Assembly: GCA_903231505.1 (NCBI GenBank)
Contig: CAFBRK010000319.1
Coordinates: 1 to 53,428 of the forward strand
Length of the DNA: 53,428 nt
From: Olavius algarvensis associated proteobacterium Delta 3
GTDB lineage: Bacteria; Desulfobacterota; Desulfobacteria; Desulfobacterales; CAFBRK01
Direction of reading: 5' to 3'
Part shown: piece after piece, positions 17,584 to 26,882 of the stretch
Numbering within the stretch: position 1 is the stretch's first letter
Layout: the number at the start of each line of letters is the position of its first letter
Program-made: the position numbers and the translations under genes
The notes under the pieces: model-generated
The model's database searches: none
What the model was told of the DNA's origin: nothing
What the model saw: the letters and a program-made list of their open reading frames with translations, nothing else

Positions 17584-18465
17584 CTAATGCGCTATATTGA
17601 CGATGGCGTCGATGATGGTGGCCGTGGATCGGGTACTGCCCACGTCGTGAACACGGACGATATGTGCGCCGTTTAGAATGGATGCCGCCACGGCGGCCTG
17701 GGTGCCGGTTTCCACCTCCGGGACCAGGGGAGATGGATCCGAGTCCCTGTCTCCCTTTAACAGGTGCCGGATGAATGCCTTCCGGGATGGCCCGACCAGG
17801 ATTGGTGCGCGCATGTCCTGGAAGTTTCCCAATTGCTGCAACAGGGACAGATTGTGATCAAACGTTTTCCCAAAACCGATGCCGGGATCGACGATGATCA
17901 TTTCCCTGGGGATGCCGGCCGACTCGGCCCTCTCCACAGCCTGTTCCAGAAATGTCCGGATCTCGCCGATGAGATCTCCGTATTTCGGGGTCAGTTGCAT
18001 GGTTTTGGGGGTGCCAAGCATGTGCATCAGAATGATGGGGACCCTGTATTCGGATGCGACGGCCCCCAACTCGGCATCGTGACGGAGGGCGCCGATGTCG
18101 TTGATGATCGCGGCACCCGCATCGAGAGCCTGTCGGGCGACCTCTGCCTTGGTGGTATCGATGGATATGGGGATGGAAACCTGATCGACCAGGGATTCGA
18201 TGACCGGAAGGACGCGCTGCAATTCCTCTTTTACAGTGACCGGTTCCGAGAAAGGGCGGGTGGACTCTCCCCCGATATCCAGTATGTCAGCGCCATCTTC
18301 GGCCAATTTTCGGCCGTGGGCTACGGCGCTATCGGCGGAATAGAAGTGACCCCCGTCGGAAAAGGAATCGGGCGTAACGTTGACCACCCCCATGACAGCG
18401 GTCTTGGCACCCAGTTCCAGTCTGTGCCGTCCCCAGATCAGGCTGTAAGTGTTTCGGGAGATCAT
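17584..18465 (-). CDS. folP: Dihydropteroate synthase
   Basis: 293-aa folate enzyme joining pABA to the pterin pyrophosphate. Signatures: MGVVNVTPDSFSDGGHF, ADILDIGGESTRPFSEPV, IIVDPGIGFGKTFDHNL and GPSRKAFI. It lies 27 nt after ftsH on the same strand, a common ftsH-folP arrangement, so both are probably in one transcript with tilS upstream. ATG at 18465. Confidence 0.96.
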   Translation of the reverse strand: MISRNTYSLIWGRHRLELGAKTAVMGVVNVTPDSFSDGGHFYSADSAVAHGRKLAEDGADILDIGGESTRPFSEPVTVKEELQRVLPVIESLVDQVSIPISIDTTKAEVARQALDAGAAIINDIGALRHDAELGAVASEYRVPIILMHMLGTPKTMQLTPKYGDLIGEIRTFLEQAVERAESAGIPREMIIVDPGIGFGKTFDHNLSLLQQLGNFQDMRAPILVGPSRKAFIRHLLKGDRDSDPSPLVPEVETGTQAAVAASILNGAHIVRVHDVGSTRSTATIIDAIVNIAH

Positions 18466-18492
18466 TTATCGTTGTATCGCCGGGTGGCGCAA

Positions 18493-20367
18493 TCAGGCGT
18501 CGCGTGGCTGTTCGGTATCATCTGCCGCTTTGTCCGCGTGGTTGAACGGCAGTCGTATCCCCGGCCTCATTTCCTTGATCAGTTCATCCAGCTCGGCGCC
18601 CATGACCGTTTCCTTTTCGATCAGTTCCCCGGCCAGACGATGCAGAATGTCCAAATTCTCTTCGAGAATGCTCTTTGACCGGGCATAGGCACTTTGGATG
18701 AGTTTCATGACCTCTCCATCGATACGACGTGCCGTCTCTTCGGAGTAGTCCCGGTGTTGGGAGATCTCACGGCCGAGGAAAATCTGTTCTTCGCCGACTT
18801 CGTAAGACAGGGGCCCCAAGTCGTCGCTCATTCCCCACGAGCGGATCATTTTTTGGGCCAGAGCCGTAGCCTGCTTGATGTCATTGGCTGCGCCGGTGCT
18901 GATACGGTTAAATACCAGCTCTTCGGCGGCGCGACCTCCAAAAGCCACGGACAGTTCGCTCTCGAGCTGGTCCCTGTATTTGAAATCACGCTCTTCGGGA
19001 AGAAACCAGGTGATGCCGGCCGCCCGGCCCCGTGGAATGATGGTGATCTTGTTGACTGCGTCGGTTTCAGGCAGGAATCTGGCTACCAATGCATGCCCGC
19101 CTTCATGGTAGGCGGTGGTTTTCTTGTCTTCGTCGCTGATGACTTTGGATTTTCGCTCGAGACCCATATAGACTTTGTCTTTGGCGTCCTCGAAGTCCAT
19201 CATATCCAGGTGATCTTTGTTCCGCTTTGCGGCTAGCAGGGCAGCTTCATTGACCAGGTTTTCCAGATCGGCTCCGGAAAAACCCGGTGTCCCCTTGGCC
19301 AGAATGGTGACATTGACCCCTTCGTCCACCGGGGTGCGTTTCATGTGGACCCGGAGGATTTTTTCACGACCCCGGATATCGGGCATGGAAACCACCACCT
19401 GTCTGTCAAATCGGCCCGGTCTCAAAAGGGCCGGGTCGAGAACATCCGGGCGATTGGTGGCGGATATGAGAATGACGCCCTCGTTGGATTCAAAGCCGTC
19501 CATTTCAACCAGGAGCTGATTGAGCGTCTGCTCCCGCTCATCGTGGCCGCCGCCCAGCCCCGCGCCGCGGTGACGCCCCACGGCATCGATTTCGTCGATG
19601 AAGATGATGCACGGTGCGTTTTTCTTACCCTGGACGAACAGGTCGCGGACCCTGGACGCACCGACGCCGACGAACATTTCCACAAAGTCTGAACCGCTGA
19701 TACTGAAGAACGGGACGCCGGCCTCTCCGGCAATGGCCCGGGCCAAAAGCGTCTTTCCGGTCCCCGGCGGTCCCATCAGCAGCACACCTTTGGGAATGCG
19801 GCCGCCGAGTCGGGTAAATTTTTTGGGATCTCGAAGGAATTCGACAATCTCACTGAGCTCTTCCTTGGCCTCGTCGATCCCGGCGACATCATCGAAAGTG
19901 ACCTTGGCCGACTGGTCCGACATCAACCGGGCACGGCTTTTCCCAAAGGACAACGCCTTCCCACCGCCGCTTTGCATCTGCCGCATGAAGAATATCCACA
20001 CGGCGATCAGAACGATCATGGGAAACCATGATAGGAGAATATTCATGTACCACGGGGATTCGGTCGGCGGCTTGGCTGAAATAACCACACCTTTTTGACG
20101 CAGGGTCTGGATCAGATCGGTATCCTGGGGGGCGAAGACCTTGAAACGGGTCCGATTGGAATCGGTTACGAAAAGCTCCTGCCCCTGGATTACCACTTCA
20201 TCGACACGCTCGTTGTCGACCATTTCCAGAAATTCGGTATAGCTGATGCTGTTTTCTGCAATGTTTTGCTGGGTAAACAGGTTGTAGAGCATGATCATCA
20301 TCATCGTGATGACCAGCCAAAGCGCAAGGTTCTTGTAGAACGGATTCAAAGACTTCATCCTCCTCAT
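18493..20367 (-). CDS. ftsH: ATP-dependent zinc metalloprotease FtsH
   Basis: 624-aa membrane AAA protease that degrades misassembled membrane proteins and regulators. Two N-terminal helices (LALWLVITMMMIMLYNLF and MNILLSWFPMIVLIAVWIFF) flank a periplasmic domain; then Walker A GPPGTGKT, Walker B IIFIDEIDAVGRHRG, the second region of homology, and the zinc site HEGGH. The start at ATG 20367 has a weak ribosome site; a second ATG three codons later is directly preceded by AGGAGG but with no spacing. It sits between tilS and folP. Confidence 0.96.
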   Translation of the reverse strand: MRRMKSLNPFYKNLALWLVITMMMIMLYNLFTQQNIAENSISYTEFLEMVDNERVDEVVIQGQELFVTDSNRTRFKVFAPQDTDLIQTLRQKGVVISAKPPTESPWYMNILLSWFPMIVLIAVWIFFMRQMQSGGGKALSFGKSRARLMSDQSAKVTFDDVAGIDEAKEELSEIVEFLRDPKKFTRLGGRIPKGVLLMGPPGTGKTLLARAIAGEAGVPFFSISGSDFVEMFVGVGASRVRDLFVQGKKNAPCIIFIDEIDAVGRHRGAGLGGGHDEREQTLNQLLVEMDGFESNEGVILISATNRPDVLDPALLRPGRFDRQVVVSMPDIRGREKILRVHMKRTPVDEGVNVTILAKGTPGFSGADLENLVNEAALLAAKRNKDHLDMMDFEDAKDKVYMGLERKSKVISDEDKKTTAYHEGGHALVARFLPETDAVNKITIIPRGRAAGITWFLPEERDFKYRDQLESELSVAFGGRAAEELVFNRISTGAANDIKQATALAQKMIRSWGMSDDLGPLSYEVGEEQIFLGREISQHRDYSEETARRIDGEVMKLIQSAYARSKSILEENLDILHRLAGELIEKETVMGAELDELIKEMRPGIRLPFNHADKAADDTEQPRDA

Positions 20368-20474
20368 GGGGCTCGGGACGGATATGCGGATCTGCTCACC
20401 TCTGCGGCCGGTCCGCCGGTAAACCGCACGACCCGAAAGTATTATGACACTTCTATATTAACCATTACCGGCGG

Positions 20475-21914
20475 TCAGGCAAGAAGCAGTTCGCCGCGCA
20501 GCACCGATCGGGTCGACGCGTCGACCTTGACCGTTTCAGCGATACGATGTCCCGCGACCCATACAATGGTGTCTCCGCTGACCAGCACCGGGCAGCGGCG
20601 GCGGTCCCCAAGCGGGACCTTGTGATTGATAAAGTAATCCGAGAGCTTCTGTGTGCCCGTCATGCCCAAGGGCTGAAACCGGTCCCCGGGGCTGGCGTTT
20701 CGAACCGTGACGGGAAAACAAACCTTTTTCGTATCAAAAAAGGCGACCTGCTGTCCAGCAAAGCGGAATTTGGGCAGAGCGGTCCGGTCGATCGCGGAAA
20801 GTTTCAGGATCATTCCAATTTCAGGTATTTCCAACGAACCCGGTTTCCGAAGTTCGTAGGTGAAGCCCCGCGATTGCGGTCGCGGGTGTTCACAAGAGGT
20901 CGCCTTGGAAAAAATGATCTCACCCGCATGTCGGTCTACCTGAAGCCCCTCCGGCAGGTCCACATGGCCTCGCGGCGGTCCCTCATGAATCAGTTTCAGA
21001 ACCGCTTCCACGTGCAAGTAGGTCAATTTTCGCAGTCGTCCCGTAACCACGGCCACCGCTCTCCGTACGATCCGCCGTTGTGCTCCGGGATGACTCTTTA
21101 CGAGGCGATCTACCGTGAGCCTGACGGACCCGGCCTCTCGTGCGACCAGGCAGTGATTGAACATGGACTCGGTGCGGGCGTCCAGCCACGTGTCCTCGTC
21201 ACGCATGATGGCGGCCATGCGGTTGAGGCTGGCCGATACCGCCGGATGCACCATTTCCTCTAAATACGGAATGACCCGGTGACGGATCCTGTTGCGCAGC
21301 AGCCGCTCGTCCCTGTTGGAGGCATCATCCACCCAGGGGATTCCGCCGGCGGCAAGAAACGCAAGGATGTCTTTCCGGGTCGTCTGGATCAAGGGCCGGA
21401 CGATCGGCCCCCGCACAGGCGGGATTCCCGACAGCCCTTTGGGACCGCTGCCCCGAAGCACATGCATCAGGACCAGTTCCGCATTGTCGTCTGCGGTATG
21501 GCCCACAGTGATCCGTCCATAGCCATGTTTCTGTGCTGTTTGAATCAGAAAAGCGTAACGCCGTTCCCGCGCAGCCTCTTCGGGAGAAAGGTGAAAGGCG
21601 CGCCGGTAGGCGCTGACATCCTCTGATCGCGAATAGAAGGCAAGAGAGAGTTGTGCCGCTGTTTTGGCGGCGAATGCGGCATCCCTTTCGGATGCCGCTT
21701 CCCTGAGCTGATGGTTCAGATGGGCCACCCCCAGGCGGATGGGGAACTCCGGGGTTAACTGAAGAAGGCCGTGCAGCATGGCCATGGAATCCGGCCCCCC
21801 TGAAAGCGCCACCAGGACCCGATCACCGGGGTGGAACATGGCAAATTGCGCAATGGTCTCTTTTAAGTTGCGGAGAAACCGGAAACTACTGAAGCCGTTG
21901 CGCGATGTTGGCAT
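20475..21914 (-). CDS. tilS: tRNA(Ile)-lysidine synthetase
   Basis: 479-aa enzyme converting C34 of tRNA-Ile(CAU) to lysidine, an essential decoding step. PP-loop motif VLVALSGGPDSMAMLHGL near residue 32, then GHTADDNAELVLMHVLRGSG and DDASNRDERLLRNRIRH, and a C-terminal TilS_C domain (FPVTVRNASPGDRFQPLGM, QKLSDYFINHKVPLGDRRRCPVL). Its start overlaps the 3' end of the DUF3568 lipoprotein gene by 29 nt, so translation may be coupled. The ftsH gene follows after about 107 nt. Confidence 0.95.
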   Translation of the reverse strand: MPTSRNGFSSFRFLRNLKETIAQFAMFHPGDRVLVALSGGPDSMAMLHGLLQLTPEFPIRLGVAHLNHQLREAASERDAAFAAKTAAQLSLAFYSRSEDVSAYRRAFHLSPEEAARERRYAFLIQTAQKHGYGRITVGHTADDNAELVLMHVLRGSGPKGLSGIPPVRGPIVRPLIQTTRKDILAFLAAGGIPWVDDASNRDERLLRNRIRHRVIPYLEEMVHPAVSASLNRMAAIMRDEDTWLDARTESMFNHCLVAREAGSVRLTVDRLVKSHPGAQRRIVRRAVAVVTGRLRKLTYLHVEAVLKLIHEGPPRGHVDLPEGLQVDRHAGEIIFSKATSCEHPRPQSRGFTYELRKPGSLEIPEIGMILKLSAIDRTALPKFRFAGQQVAFFDTKKVCFPVTVRNASPGDRFQPLGMTGTQKLSDYFINHKVPLGDRRRCPVLVSGDTIVWVAGHRIAETVKVDASTRSVLRGELLLA

Positions 21915-22290
21915 GTACCAGTTTGGATACTTTCTTGTCCCACAATCCGACAGTGCCGGAACGGACCGAAACTTCTGTAATGTTCGGAGCCACCAGAGTG
22001 ACGGTAACCGCCACCGGCGTGCCGCTGGAGTTTTTGGCTTTTATCACCGACGTTATGGCGTCCCCGGCCGGTTTCTCTTCGATGGCCATCTCAAGGTTCT
22101 CGAGGGTGTCCAGGGAAGCTGCTATTGTCCTATCGTAATCGGCCTGATAGGAGCGAGTCAACTTCCCCTTGCTGTAGGCATAAGCCCCGGCACCTGCGGC
22201 ACCCCCGACCACCACGACCGGGCAGCCGGTCGTGACCGTAAGACTGCACAACCCGATCGCAATGACCATCAGACGCATTAAGGACAGCAT
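21886..22290 (-). CDS. DUF3568-type lipoprotein
   Basis: 134 aa. Signal peptide with lipobox (LCSLTVTTGC), followed by a Gly/Val/Ala-rich stretch (PVVVVGGAAGAGAYAYSKG) and a compact domain ending in VGLWDKKVSKLVHANIAQRL. This pattern matches the DUF3568 family of small outer-envelope lipoproteins of unknown function. ATG 22290 is preceded by GAGGAAACG; the open frame continues upstream but without a signal sequence. It leads the tilS-ftsH-folP cluster. Confidence 0.8.
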   Translation of the reverse strand: MLSLMRLMVIAIGLCSLTVTTGCPVVVVGGAAGAGAYAYSKGKLTRSYQADYDRTIAASLDTLENLEMAIEEKPAGDAITSVIKAKNSSGTPVAVTVTLVAPNITEVSVRSGTVGLWDKKVSKLVHANIAQRLQ

Positions 22291-22494
22291 CGTTTCCTCA
22301 CTATACTTCCGCGCATATGCGCATTGGCCGGTCACGGAATCATGGAAAACCGGATAACCTCACATTATTTTAGGAGGGGATAAAAGTCAATATCAACCCA
22401 CAATATTGTATACCGAGGCATCTGCATGTTGAAGATGTTGTGGGCAGGCAGATGACGACCATTTCTCCAAAAGGCTGAATATTCACACGTACGC

Positions 22495-22522
22495 TTGCAA
22501 TATTTTCCGTTTCAGCTATAAC
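22495..22522 (+). promoter_or_regulatory. Candidate promoter of the SRP RNA gene
   Basis: TTGCAA (22495-22500), 16-bp spacer, TATAAC (22517-22522). Initiation 7-10 nt downstream would fall at about 22530-22532, exactly where the SRP RNA 5' arm begins. Confidence 0.55.
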
Positions 22523-22531
22523 CATGTTCCC

Positions 22532-22779
22532 GGTTGTGCTAGGCGGGGAGCTAGCGGTGCCCTTTTCCCGAAATCCGCTTATGCGGGGCTGAATTCCCCC
22601 CAGAGGGTTTGTTAACAAAGCGGATTGGCCATCGACCGGCCGCCGCGCAACAGACGATCACGAACCTCGTCAGGTCCGGAAGGAAGCAGCGATAAGTGAT
22701 GCAGACTGTGTCGCGGACCGATCCCGGTCACGTGCTGGCCATGATGCCGAGGAGATAACTCGACAGGGGGTGCACAACC
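22532..22779 (+). ncRNA. ffs: Large-type bacterial signal recognition particle RNA
   Basis: The universally conserved SRP helix-8 motif GTCAGGTCCGGAAGGAAGCA lies at about 22669-22690, flanked by pairing arms (ATCAC/GTGAT and CCGCG/CGCGG). Unlike the short 4.5S form, the transcript also carries an Alu-type domain. The 5' end holds TGCTAGGCGGGGAGCTAGCG, as in Bacillus scRNA. The 3' end CGACAGGGGGTGCAC closes onto it, and GGTTGTGC (22532-22539) pairs perfectly with GCACAACC (22772-22779). The length is about 248 nt. It binds Ffh to target membrane proteins. The large form is standard in Firmicutes and less expected in a Gram-negative. Confidence 0.93.
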
Positions 22780-22967
22780 TCTCCTATATCGTGCCCGGAA
22801 TGCGGTGACGGTGCCCTTCAGGTTCTGAACAAAGTCCCCCGGAAAGCCTTTCATTACACGGTTTTGTCGCGGCAAATCCGTCTTGACATCCAACTACTCC
22901 GTCTTATTTTTGCTCAGAGTTAATTCCCCGGTTCTTGGACATTTACAAGAAAAGAGAACGGCATCGG

Positions 22968-23591
22968 ATGGCACGCCGGAAAACGATCGATATCCAGTCA
23001 AAAGACAGCGATTCCAACAAAACAAACCAGCATCAGGCTGCCGGCGGTGATCCGGAAATGTCCAGCGAGACGATCGATGGGCTGGAAGAGCCCATGGTTG
23101 AACAACCCGCTGAGACACTCGACGAACTGAAGACGGAGCTGGAATCCGTCAAAAAAGAAGCCCAGGAGAACTACGACAGATTTCTAAGGGCTTCGGCCGA
23201 ACTGGATAACCTCAGAAAGCGGACCGCCCGGGAAAAAGAGGATTTTCGCAAGTTCGCTGTCGAGAATGTGGTTAAAGAGCTTCTGCCTGTAGTGGATAAC
23301 CTGGAACGGGCAATCCATTTATCAGACTCGAACGATCAGGATGTCGCGGGCCTCGTCAAGGGCGTCGATCTGGTGCTTAGAGATTTCCTGAAGGTTTTTG
23401 ACAAATTCGGCGTAAAGCCGATCGAATCGCTTGAAAAGCCCTTCGATCCGACCTTCCATCAGGCGGTAATGCAGGAAGAGTCGCCCGACCAGCCGAATAA
23501 TACAGTGATTTCCGAGTTGCAAAAAGGCTATTTGATACATGATCGCCTGCTACGGCCGGCGATGGTCGTTGTATCGCGAATACCCGGTTAA
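22968..23591 (+). CDS. grpE: Nucleotide exchange factor GrpE
   Basis: 207-aa co-chaperone that releases ADP from DnaK. An acidic variable N-terminus and a long coiled coil (about 55-110) precede the conserved EKEDFRKFAVENVVKELLPVVDNLERAI and the C-terminal beta domain (FDPTFHQAVMQEESPDQPNNTVISELQKGYLIHDRLLRPAMVVVS). The frame is open back to a TTG at 22935, but ATG 22968 is the natural start. dnaK follows after 81 nt. No CIRCE element or hrcA gene is visible; the SRP RNA gene precedes instead. Confidence 0.95.
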   Translation: MARRKTIDIQSKDSDSNKTNQHQAAGGDPEMSSETIDGLEEPMVEQPAETLDELKTELESVKKEAQENYDRFLRASAELDNLRKRTAREKEDFRKFAVENVVKELLPVVDNLERAIHLSDSNDQDVAGLVKGVDLVLRDFLKVFDKFGVKPIESLEKPFDPTFHQAVMQEESPDQPNNTVISELQKGYLIHDRLLRPAMVVVSRIPG

Positions 23592-23672
23592 TTCTACGGG
23601 TTGAGGAGGGCGCCACGGCGGCTAATCTGAGTATTCACGAGTTTGATAGTTTTGGGTGAAGGAGGAGTTCAG

Positions 23673-25592
23673 ATGGGTAAAATTATTGGGATTGATCTAG
23701 GGACCACAAATTCCTGCGTAGCGGTGATGGAAGGGGCCGATGCCCAGGTGATCACCAACCCGGAAGGTGGACGAACCACGCCATCGGTCGTTGCCGTTTC
23801 CGACAGCGGCGAACGGCTGGTTGGTCAGATTGCAAAGAGGCAGGCCGTGACCAATCCGGAGAATACGGTTTTTGCGGTCAAACGTCTCATCGGGCGGAAG
23901 TTCAAATCAAAAGAGGTGCAGGACGATATCAACATTCTGCCGTATAAACTGGAAGAGGCATCCAACGGCGATGTCCGCATCCGACTGAAAGACAAGGTGC
24001 ACAGCCCGGCAGAGATTTCCTCTTTCGTGTTGGCGCACATCAAGAAATATGCGGAAGATTACCTGGGTGAGCCTGTCTCCGATGCTGTCATTACGGTTCC
24101 TGCGTACTTTAACGACAGTCAGCGCCAGGCTACCAAGACGGCGGGTAAAATCGCCGGCCTCAATGTTCAACGGATTATCAACGAGCCGACGGCCGCCTCC
24201 CTGGCCTATGGGCTGGACAAGAAATCCGATCAGAAGATCGCGGTGTTCGACCTGGGTGGCGGAACCTTCGATATATCGATCCTGGAAATCGGCGAAGGGG
24301 TGTTCGAGGTCAAGGCGACCAACGGCGATACGCATCTCGGTGGTGAAGATTTTGACTTGCGTATCATCGATTATCTCGCGGACGAATTCAAAAAGGATCA
24401 GGGGATCGACTTGCGAGGCGACAAGATGGCGCTCCAGCGTCTGAAGGAAGCGGCCGAAAAGGCCAAAATGGAGCTTTCCACCTCCATGGAAACGGATGTG
24501 AATCTGCCGTTTATCACCGCCGATGCCAGCGGGCCCAAACATCTGAACATGAAACTGTCCCGCGCGAAACTGGAGTCCCTTGTCGCCGACCTGATCGACA
24601 AGCTGGAGGGCCCTTGCCGCATTGCACTGAAGGACGCCGGGCTCAGCCCCGGTGATATCCAGGAGGTCATTCTGGTCGGTGGCATGACCCGGATGCCGGT
24701 TGTTCAGGATCGGGTTAAAAAACTCTTTGAGAGAGATCCCCACAAGGGCGTGAACCCCGATGAAGTTGTGGCGCTCGGGGCGGCCATTCAGGGCGGCGTT
24801 CTCAGGGGTGACGTCAAGGACGTGCTGCTCCTCGATGTGACCCCCCTGTCCCTGGGTATCGAGACCCTTGGCGGGGTCATGACCCGGTTGATTGAAAAGA
24901 ACACGACGATTCCCACCAAAAAGAGCCAGATTTTTTCAACGGCGGCAGACAGCCAGCCGGCGGTATCCATTCATGTCCTGCAGGGGGAGCGGGAAATGGC
25001 TGCCACCAACAAGACCCTCGGTCGCTTTGAACTGGTCGGCATACCGCCTGCGCCAAGGGGTGTGCCCCAGATCGAGGTCACCTTCGACATCGATGCCAAT
25101 GGTATCGTCAACGTTTCCGCGAAGGACCTGGCCACCAACAAGGAGCAGTCTATCCAGATTACGGCATCCTCCGGTCTGAGCCAGGAAGAGATCGATCAGG
25201 CGGTCAAGGATGCCGAATTGCACGCGGAAGACGATAAGAAGAAAAAAGAGCTCGTAGAAGCCCGAAATCAGGCCGATGCCTTGATTTATTCCACCGAAAA
25301 ATCGATGAAAGAGCTTGGTGACAAGGTCGACAGCGAGACGCGGAACAAGGTCGATGAGGCCAAGGTCGCATTGCAGACGGCCATCGAAGGCGAAGATGTT
25401 GACGAAATCAAGCGGCTCACGGAAGAGTTGACCCAGGCATCCCATAAACTGGCGGAAGCGATGTATCAGCAGGCATCCGCCGCCGGGCAGCAGCAGGACG
25501 GCGGCGCCGATGCCGGCGCCCAGGGTGGCGCCGCACCTGAAGAGGATGTTGTGGACGCCGACTTCGAAGAGGTCAAAGACGAGCAGAAGTAG
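23673..25592 (+). CDS. dnaK: Molecular chaperone DnaK
   Basis: 639-aa Hsp70. N-terminal ATPase signatures IIGIDLGTTNSCVAVMEG, IAVFDLGGGTFDISIL and VILVGGMTRMPVVQ; substrate-binding domain from about residue 390 (DVTPLSLGIETLGGVMTRLIEKNTTIPTKKSQIFSTA); and an Ala/Gly-rich C-terminal tail ending DADFEEVKDEQK. AAGGAGG sits 8 nt before ATG 23673. A strong intrinsic terminator follows. dnaJ is not adjacent. Confidence 0.98.
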   Translation: MGKIIGIDLGTTNSCVAVMEGADAQVITNPEGGRTTPSVVAVSDSGERLVGQIAKRQAVTNPENTVFAVKRLIGRKFKSKEVQDDINILPYKLEEASNGDVRIRLKDKVHSPAEISSFVLAHIKKYAEDYLGEPVSDAVITVPAYFNDSQRQATKTAGKIAGLNVQRIINEPTAASLAYGLDKKSDQKIAVFDLGGGTFDISILEIGEGVFEVKATNGDTHLGGEDFDLRIIDYLADEFKKDQGIDLRGDKMALQRLKEAAEKAKMELSTSMETDVNLPFITADASGPKHLNMKLSRAKLESLVADLIDKLEGPCRIALKDAGLSPGDIQEVILVGGMTRMPVVQDRVKKLFERDPHKGVNPDEVVALGAAIQGGVLRGDVKDVLLLDVTPLSLGIETLGGVMTRLIEKNTTIPTKKSQIFSTAADSQPAVSIHVLQGEREMAATNKTLGRFELVGIPPAPRGVPQIEVTFDIDANGIVNVSAKDLATNKEQSIQITASSGLSQEEIDQAVKDAELHAEDDKKKKELVEARNQADALIYSTEKSMKELGDKVDSETRNKVDEAKVALQTAIEGEDVDEIKRLTEELTQASHKLAEAMYQQASAAGQQQDGGADAGAQGGAAPEEDVVDADFEEVKDEQK

Positions 25593-25612
25593 GAATTGAC
25601 GAAATCGATTAG

Positions 25613-25647
25613 AGCCCCCGCTGTGAAAACAGCGGGGGCTTCTTATT
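25613..25647 (+). terminator. Intrinsic terminator after dnaK
   Basis: AGCCCCCGCTG (25613-25623) pairs perfectly with CAGCGGGGGCT (25630-25640) around a 6-nt loop, followed by TCTTATT. It lies about 20 nt beyond the dnaK stop. Confidence 0.88.
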
Positions 25648-25689
25648 GTAGGGCATCGACATAAAGAACATCCCCACCTTCTGGATAGC

Positions 25690-25730
25690 AATGCCTAAAA
25701 TTTCTAAATGCCTAAAATGCCTAAAATGAA
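25690..25730. repeat. AATGCCTAAA array
   Basis: AT-rich units AATGCCTAAA / AAATGCCTAAAATG repeated about three times plus a degenerate copy, period 9-10 nt, between the convergent dnaK and winged-helix genes. Confidence 0.65.
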
Positions 25731-25749
25731 TAGAGGAAACGGCTGAATC

Positions 25750-25920
25750 CTACTTTGGTGCGTAGTAACACCGTTTGGGTGAAATGATCTTGCCGCTTTC
25801 CTTCAGAGACTTGATGACTTTGGATACGGATTTGCTGTCTTTCCCGATCATCTCGGCGACTTCGCCGGCCTTGACCGGCTTGCCGGCCTTTTTCATGGCG
25901 CTCAGTACTTCCTTTTCCAT
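25750..25920 (-). CDS. Small winged helix-turn-helix protein
   Basis: 56-aa stand-alone winged-helix DNA-binding protein: MEKEVLSAMKKAGKPVKAGE, then VAEMIGKDSKSVSKVIKSLKESGKI as the recognition helix and a short wing ending YYAPK. A perfect AAGGAGGG lies 8 nt before ATG 25920, whereas the longer frame to 26046 lacks one. Similar tiny regulators are frequent in anaerobic bacteria and archaea. The regulated genes are unknown; the sequence suggests a MarR/ArsR-like fold without a sensor domain. Confidence 0.75.
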   Translation of the reverse strand: MEKEVLSAMKKAGKPVKAGEVAEMIGKDSKSVSKVIKSLKESGKIISPKRCYYAPK

Positions 25921-26111
25921 AATAACCAACCCTCCTTTGAATTCATCTGCTTCATGCCGTGCGTAATCCTGGACTCTATGCTTGTTTTGGCCAAAATGCT
26001 GAAAAGATGTCATGAAGAGTCCGGAATCGGGGAGGTTCTCTAGCACATCCCCTACGCCGATATCAAGGCTTGTACTGTATCATCAGATGGGATAAAAAGC
26101 AGTGCCACTGA

Positions 26112-26463
26112 AACCCACCCTTCTACTTCCATATCAACGATGTCGGCGTCTTTTTTGGAGAGCCCGGGGAAACGGTTCCGGACCCGTATTTTGACGGAAG
26201 AGGCCCGGCCCGGCTGCACCCTGTGCAGTGCCTGCATGACCGGTTGCCGTGACGGCGGCAAGAATACCCTCGATAAGAATTACCTGTATCTTGCCGAGCA
26301 GATGGGTGTTCAGGTGCTTTCCGAAACCGGGGTCGTTGCTGTCCGGCCGCAAAGCGGCGGATACACGTTGCGGGCTCGAAAATCGAGAGGGTTTCGGAAA
26401 CCCACCCGCCGATTCCATTCCCGGGGGGTGGCCCGGTCTGACAACCTGGGGCTGTATCTTTGA
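26112..26463 (+). pseudogene. GMC oxidoreductase / cholesterol-oxidase-like fragment, frameshifted
   Basis: The frame starting 26112 reads NPPFYFHINDVGVFFGEPGE, then TVPDPYFDGRGPAR up to about 26205. The match continues in the next frame as PGCTLCSACMTGCRDGGKNT, then LDKNYLYLAEQMGVQVLSET and GGYTLRAR. Together these reproduce the FAD-binding middle part of GMC/cholesterol-oxidase-like proteins, split by a single-base shift near 26205-26210 and truncated at both ends. No N-terminal dinucleotide motif or C-terminal catalytic region is present. A decayed remnant. Confidence 0.78.
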
Positions 26464-26600
26464 ATGGGACGCGATACTCCCAATTTCATTACATCACGAT
26501 AGATATTTTTCTTGACTTCAATGACGCGGAGCGTCATATTCGATTCTATGGCACGTTGCGTTATTATTAATGCAAAGCCATTGATCCGGAGGATAACACC

Positions 26601-26828
26601 GTGACCGAGAATACCATTGATGCCCTCGCTGACGGACCTACCACCGGGCACCGGATGGTGCTCAAGATTTCTGCCGTTGCGCGGGCTGAAGGTATGGTGT
26701 CGTCTGCCGTAAACGGATTGCCCGATCGGCTCGATTTGGTCCGGGCCGAAGATATCGCCGCTCTCGAACGGTCGGTCGATTCTCTCAATCGGCAGATCGA
26801 CCGGCTCGTCGAAAAGGCCCCGGTATAG
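26601..26828 (+). CDS. Small coiled-coil protein upstream of phaR-like gene
   Basis: 75 aa with GTG start; GGAGG lies 8 nt upstream. The C-terminal half (RAEDIAALERSVDSLNRQIDRLVEKA) is a clear heptad coiled coil, similar in style to the helical part of phasin-like proteins. It is 54 nt upstream of a PHA-regulator-like gene on the same strand, so a role at polyester granules is conceivable. No family could be assigned firmly. Confidence 0.6.
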   Translation: MTENTIDALADGPTTGHRMVLKISAVARAEGMVSSAVNGLPDRLDLVRAEDIAALERSVDSLNRQIDRLVEKAPV

Positions 26829-26882
26829 GGGGCCGGCGGGGAGGCCGGGCTTAACGCGTATGCTCTGAAAGGAGGCCGCACG

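Noticed and set aside
22627..22740. Short 4.5S RNA of 114 nt
   Set aside because: The conserved Alu-type segments and closing helix extend to 22532 and 22779.
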